A stretch of DNA of 64,000 nucleotides from NCBI GenBank assembly GCA_944326245.1, contig CALVDF010000003.1:62001-126000 (forward strand), written 5' to 3'. The translations under genes were made by a program, and so were the position numbers. Below the pieces are notes generated by a model, which ran no database searches, was not told where the DNA came from, and worked only from the letters and a program-made list of their open reading frames with translations. The DNA is from an uncultured Bacteroidales bacterium (GTDB lineage: Bacteria > Bacteroidota > Bacteroidia > Bacteroidales > UBA932). This document shows positions 61,626 to 64,000 of the stretch, piece after piece (positions within the stretch are counted from its first letter, which is position 1; each line of letters begins with the position of its first letter).

Positions 61626-62558
61626 ATGTACAGTATAAGGGCTGAGAATCTTACCAAAAGCTACGGGGGCAATGAGGCTCTCCGCGGAGTCTCGTTCGAG
61701 GTGTCTCCAGGGGAGATTTTTGGAATCATAGGACCTGACGGTGCCGGCAAGACATCAATTTTCAGAATACTTGCAACGCTTGTCGTTCCAGATGGGGGCA
61801 GTGCCAGCGTACTGGGGCTGGATGTGGTCAGGGACTATCACGAGATACGCCGCAGAGTCGGTTACATGCCCGGCCGTTTCTCCCTCTATCAGGACTTGAG
61901 TGTGGAAGAGAATATCCGTTTTTTTGCAACTCTGTTCGGGACGACCCTCGAAGAGAATTACGGTATGGTCAAGGATATATATTCCTATCTGGAACCTTTC
62001 AGAAAACGCAAGGCAGGAGCCCTTTCGGGCGGCATGAAGCAGAAACTAGCCCTCTCATGTGCGTTGATCCACAAGCCTGAAGTCCTTTTTCTGGATGAGC
62101 CCACGACGGGTGTGGACCCCGTATCGCGCAAGGAATTCTGGACTATGCTGCAGCGCCTCAAGGACCAGGGCCTTTCCATACTGGTGTCTACTCCTTACAT
62201 GGATGAAGCGACTCTATGCGACCGTATAGCATTGATCCGCAAGGGTGTTTTTCTGGATACCGACAGCCCCTCCGAGATCATTTCCAAGTTTGACCTGCCG
62301 CTGCTTGCTGTCAGCGGACCGCACATGGCTTCGCTGTTGCGGGATATCAGGCAGATTCCGCAGGTGTTCAGCTGTTTTGCGTTCGGCGATACTCATCATG
62401 TGGTCATGCGGCCCAGCCAAGATTCTATAGATGCACAGATCAATTTCCTCAATACGTCCCTTCATGCCAAGGGGCATAATGATCTGTCCATAAGACCCAT
62501 CCGCCCTAACGTGGAAGATTGTTACATGTACCTTGACTCTATGGAGGACCGTCTATGA
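61626..62558 (+). CDS. ABC transporter ATP-binding protein (YbhF/RbbA N-half type)
   Basis: A 310-residue ATPase. The Walker A is the unusual GPDGAGKTS, a form found in the first half of YbhF and RbbA. The signature is ALSGGMKQKLALSCA and Walker B VLFLDEPTTGVDP; the H-loop position is taken by ILVSTPYMDEA, where Ser-Thr-Pro replaces the usual TH. With the next gene it forms the two nucleotide-binding domains that are fused in E. coli YbhF. It overlaps the next gene by 4 bases. Confidence 0.92.
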   Translation: MYSIRAENLTKSYGGNEALRGVSFEVSPGEIFGIIGPDGAGKTSIFRILATLVVPDGGSASVLGLDVVRDYHEIRRRVGYMPGRFSLYQDLSVEENIRFFATLFGTTLEENYGMVKDIYSYLEPFRKRKAGALSGGMKQKLALSCALIHKPEVLFLDEPTTGVDPVSRKEFWTMLQRLKDQGLSILVSTPYMDEATLCDRIALIRKGVFLDTDSPSEIISKFDLPLLAVSGPHMASLLRDIRQIPQVFSCFAFGDTHHVVMRPSQDSIDAQINFLNTSLHAKGHNDLSIRPIRPNVEDCYMYLDSMEDRL

Positions 62559-63370
62559 TAAGCGGAGAGAATACCAGAAAACGCATCATGGAGCTCCTGG
62601 GCCGTGAGGATGACCATTTTCTGAAGGAAGGGGACGTCATACGGACAGAGGGCCTTACCAAATGTTTCGGCAGCTTTACAGCAGTCGACCATATTTCCTT
62701 TACAGTACGCCAAGGGGAGATTTTCGGATTTCTGGGAGCAAACGGTGCGGGGAAGACTACGGCCATGAAGATGCTGTGCGGACTGAGCAGGCCGACATCC
62801 GGAAGGGCAGTGGTGGCAGGCTATGACCTGCACTACAACCGGGATGTCAAGCACCTGAAGAAGGTGATAGGCTATATGAGCCAGAAATTCTCTCTCTACG
62901 AGGACCTCAAGGTATGGGAGAATATCCGTCTTTTCGGAGGAATATATGGAATGAAGGATGATGTGATAGCAGAAAAAACGGAGGATTTGCTGCGCAGGCT
63001 GGACTTGACGGCGCAGAGAAACAGGATGGTCCGTGACCTTCCGTTGGGATGGAAGCAGAGGCTGGCCTTTTCGGTGGCCATATTCCATGAACCCAGGATA
63101 GTATTTCTGGACGAGCCCACAGGCGGAGTGGATCCGGCTACCCGCAGGGGGTTCTGGGAGATGATATATGATGCGGCCGAAAGGGGAATAACCGTATTTG
63201 TCACGACCCATTATATGGATGAGGCAGAGTATTGCAACCGTGTGTCGATCATGGTGGACGGGAAAATCGAGGCCCTGGATTCACCGGCGGCCCTCAAATG
63301 TAAATATTCTGCTCCAAGCATGGATGAAGTATTCAGACTGCTGGCCGGAAAGGCAAAAAGGGAGGAATGA
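62555..63370 (+). CDS. ABC transporter ATP-binding protein (YbhF/RbbA C-half type)
   Basis: A 271-residue ATPase. Walker A GANGAGKTT, Walker B IVFLDEPTGGVDP and the switch FVTTHYMDEAEYCNR are normal, while the signature is the degenerate DLPLGWKQRLAFSVA seen in the second half of YbhF and RbbA. An N-terminal extension of about 28 residues precedes the domain. It overlaps both neighbours by ATGA junctions, so stoichiometric translation is expected. Confidence 0.92.
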   Translation: MISGENTRKRIMELLGREDDHFLKEGDVIRTEGLTKCFGSFTAVDHISFTVRQGEIFGFLGANGAGKTTAMKMLCGLSRPTSGRAVVAGYDLHYNRDVKHLKKVIGYMSQKFSLYEDLKVWENIRLFGGIYGMKDDVIAEKTEDLLRRLDLTAQRNRMVRDLPLGWKQRLAFSVAIFHEPRIVFLDEPTGGVDPATRRGFWEMIYDAAERGITVFVTTHYMDEAEYCNRVSIMVDGKIEALDSPAALKCKYSAPSMDEVFRLLAGKAKREE

Positions 63371-64000
63371 CTGCTATGGAAACAATGAAGGATGCCAGAC
63401 GTTTTGTCTCGTTTGTAGGAAAGGAATTCAATCACATCCTGAGGGATACCAGGACTCTGATGGTGCTGCTCGTCATGCCGGTCGTCATGATAGTGCTTTT
63501 CGGTTTTGCTCTCTCTACTGAGATAAAGGATGTGAAGGTGGCAGTATACGATCCTTCCAAAGATGCGGCCACGGCACGTCTGATAGCCCAGATAGATGCC
63601 AGCGATTATTTTACGGTCACGGACATGCTCGACGGGGAAGACGGGGCTTTGGATGCATTCCGCTCCAACTCGGCGGATATTGTTCTGGTCTTTGAGGACA
63701 ACTTCTATCACCGGGCGGTGCATGACGGGGACGGGCGGATGCAGGTGATTGTCGACGGTTCCAATACCAATATAGGCTCTATGGCAGTATTCTATGTCAG
63801 CAGTATAGTGTCGTCGTTTCAGAAGGAACTGGCTCGTGAGACCCTGATGGATCAGGCAGGTAATGCAGGTGAAGGTGCATCGGGTACGTCTCAGGTGAAT
63901 ATCTCCACCTCCATGCGGATGCTGTACAATCCGCAGATGAAGAGTGCGTTCAATTTTGTGCCCGGAGTGATGGGCATGATTCTCATGCTGGTGTGTGCGA
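63367..64000 (+). CDS. ABC-2 type permease, N-terminal part (3' end outside window)
   Basis: From the ATG at 63367 (overlapping the previous stop) 211 codons run to the edge. The first membrane span is TLMVLLVMPVVMIVLFGFAL, followed by a large extracytoplasmic domain (VKVAVYDPSKDAATARLI, VIVDGSNTNIGS), and the next membrane segment starts at FVPGVMGMILMLVCA. This is the layout of YhhJ/YbhS-type permeases. It is the membrane part of the exporter; a second permease gene probably lies beyond the window. Confidence 0.9.
   Translation, partial: MTAMETMKDARRFVSFVGKEFNHILRDTRTLMVLLVMPVVMIVLFGFALSTEIKDVKVAVYDPSKDAATARLIAQIDASDYFTVTDMLDGEDGALDAFRSNSADIVLVFEDNFYHRAVHDGDGRMQVIVDGSNTNIGSMAVFYVSSIVSSFQKELARETLMDQAGNAGEGASGTSQVNISTSMRMLYNPQMKSAFNFVPGVMGMILMLVCA

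Overview
The window is one contiguous stretch of chromosome from a member of the Bacteroidota, most likely order Bacteroidales. The evidence is: secreted proteins with BACON and DUF5689-type domains, Oar-like and carboxypeptidase-regulatory TonB-dependent receptors, many short lipoprotein signal peptides, weak Shine-Dalgarno sequences, and promoters of the Bacteroidetes form TTTG-N19-TAnnTTTG (seen exactly in front of both tRNA genes). Genus is not resolvable; base composition and gene content would suit an Alistipes-like or related gut lineage, but this is a guess.

Layout. 1-3112: end of rpsL, then rpsG, fusA and rpsJ (str operon), followed not by rplC but by a CAU tRNA. 3329-6037: an outer-membrane barrel protein and a glutamate-semialdehyde dehydrogenase. 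6040-8147: a ParDE-type toxin-antitoxin pair and an ECF sigma factor with a small membrane partner, divergent from a small membrane protein through what looks like a pair of matched ECF promoters. 8171-12157: a lipoprotein zinc metallopeptidase, a lipoprotein flavodoxin and CorA. 12158-14528: about 2.4 kb without a credible gene, filled with at least eight different tandem-repeat arrays, several carrying perfect hairpins. 14529-19746: a DUF3784-like membrane protein, queH, an in-frame fusion of 5-formyltetrahydrofolate cyclo-ligase with a nitronate monooxygenase, and a type I pullulanase lipoprotein.

19888-28233 is a five-gene unit: a BACON/DUF5689/OB-like surface lipoprotein, a secreted DRGH-type non-specific nuclease, a secreted endonuclease/exonuclease/phosphatase-fold enzyme, a TonB-dependent receptor and a DUF5689 lipoprotein. 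Together they look like a capture-cleave-import system for extracellular nucleic acid. A paralogous BACON/OB-like lipoprotein stands at 36289-38280. Between them lie a tripartite RND efflux operon with a canonical sigma-54 promoter, a GH29 fucosidase and a ferritin.

38347-45998: a small lipoprotein, a PHP phosphoesterase, a C69 dipeptidase, the diadenylate cyclase cdaA, mutS2 and comF. metK (46024-47313) has a SAM-II-like leader followed by an intrinsic terminator, and is divergent from an Oar-like receptor. Then come pheS, arginine deiminase, mannose-1-phosphate guanylyltransferase and yraN on the minus strand, a self-contained tRNA-Gly unit, a WG-repeat protein whose caspase-like domain has lost both catalytic residues, a MATE exporter, and a TetR-led operon for an ABC-2/HlyD/TolC exporter that runs off the right edge.
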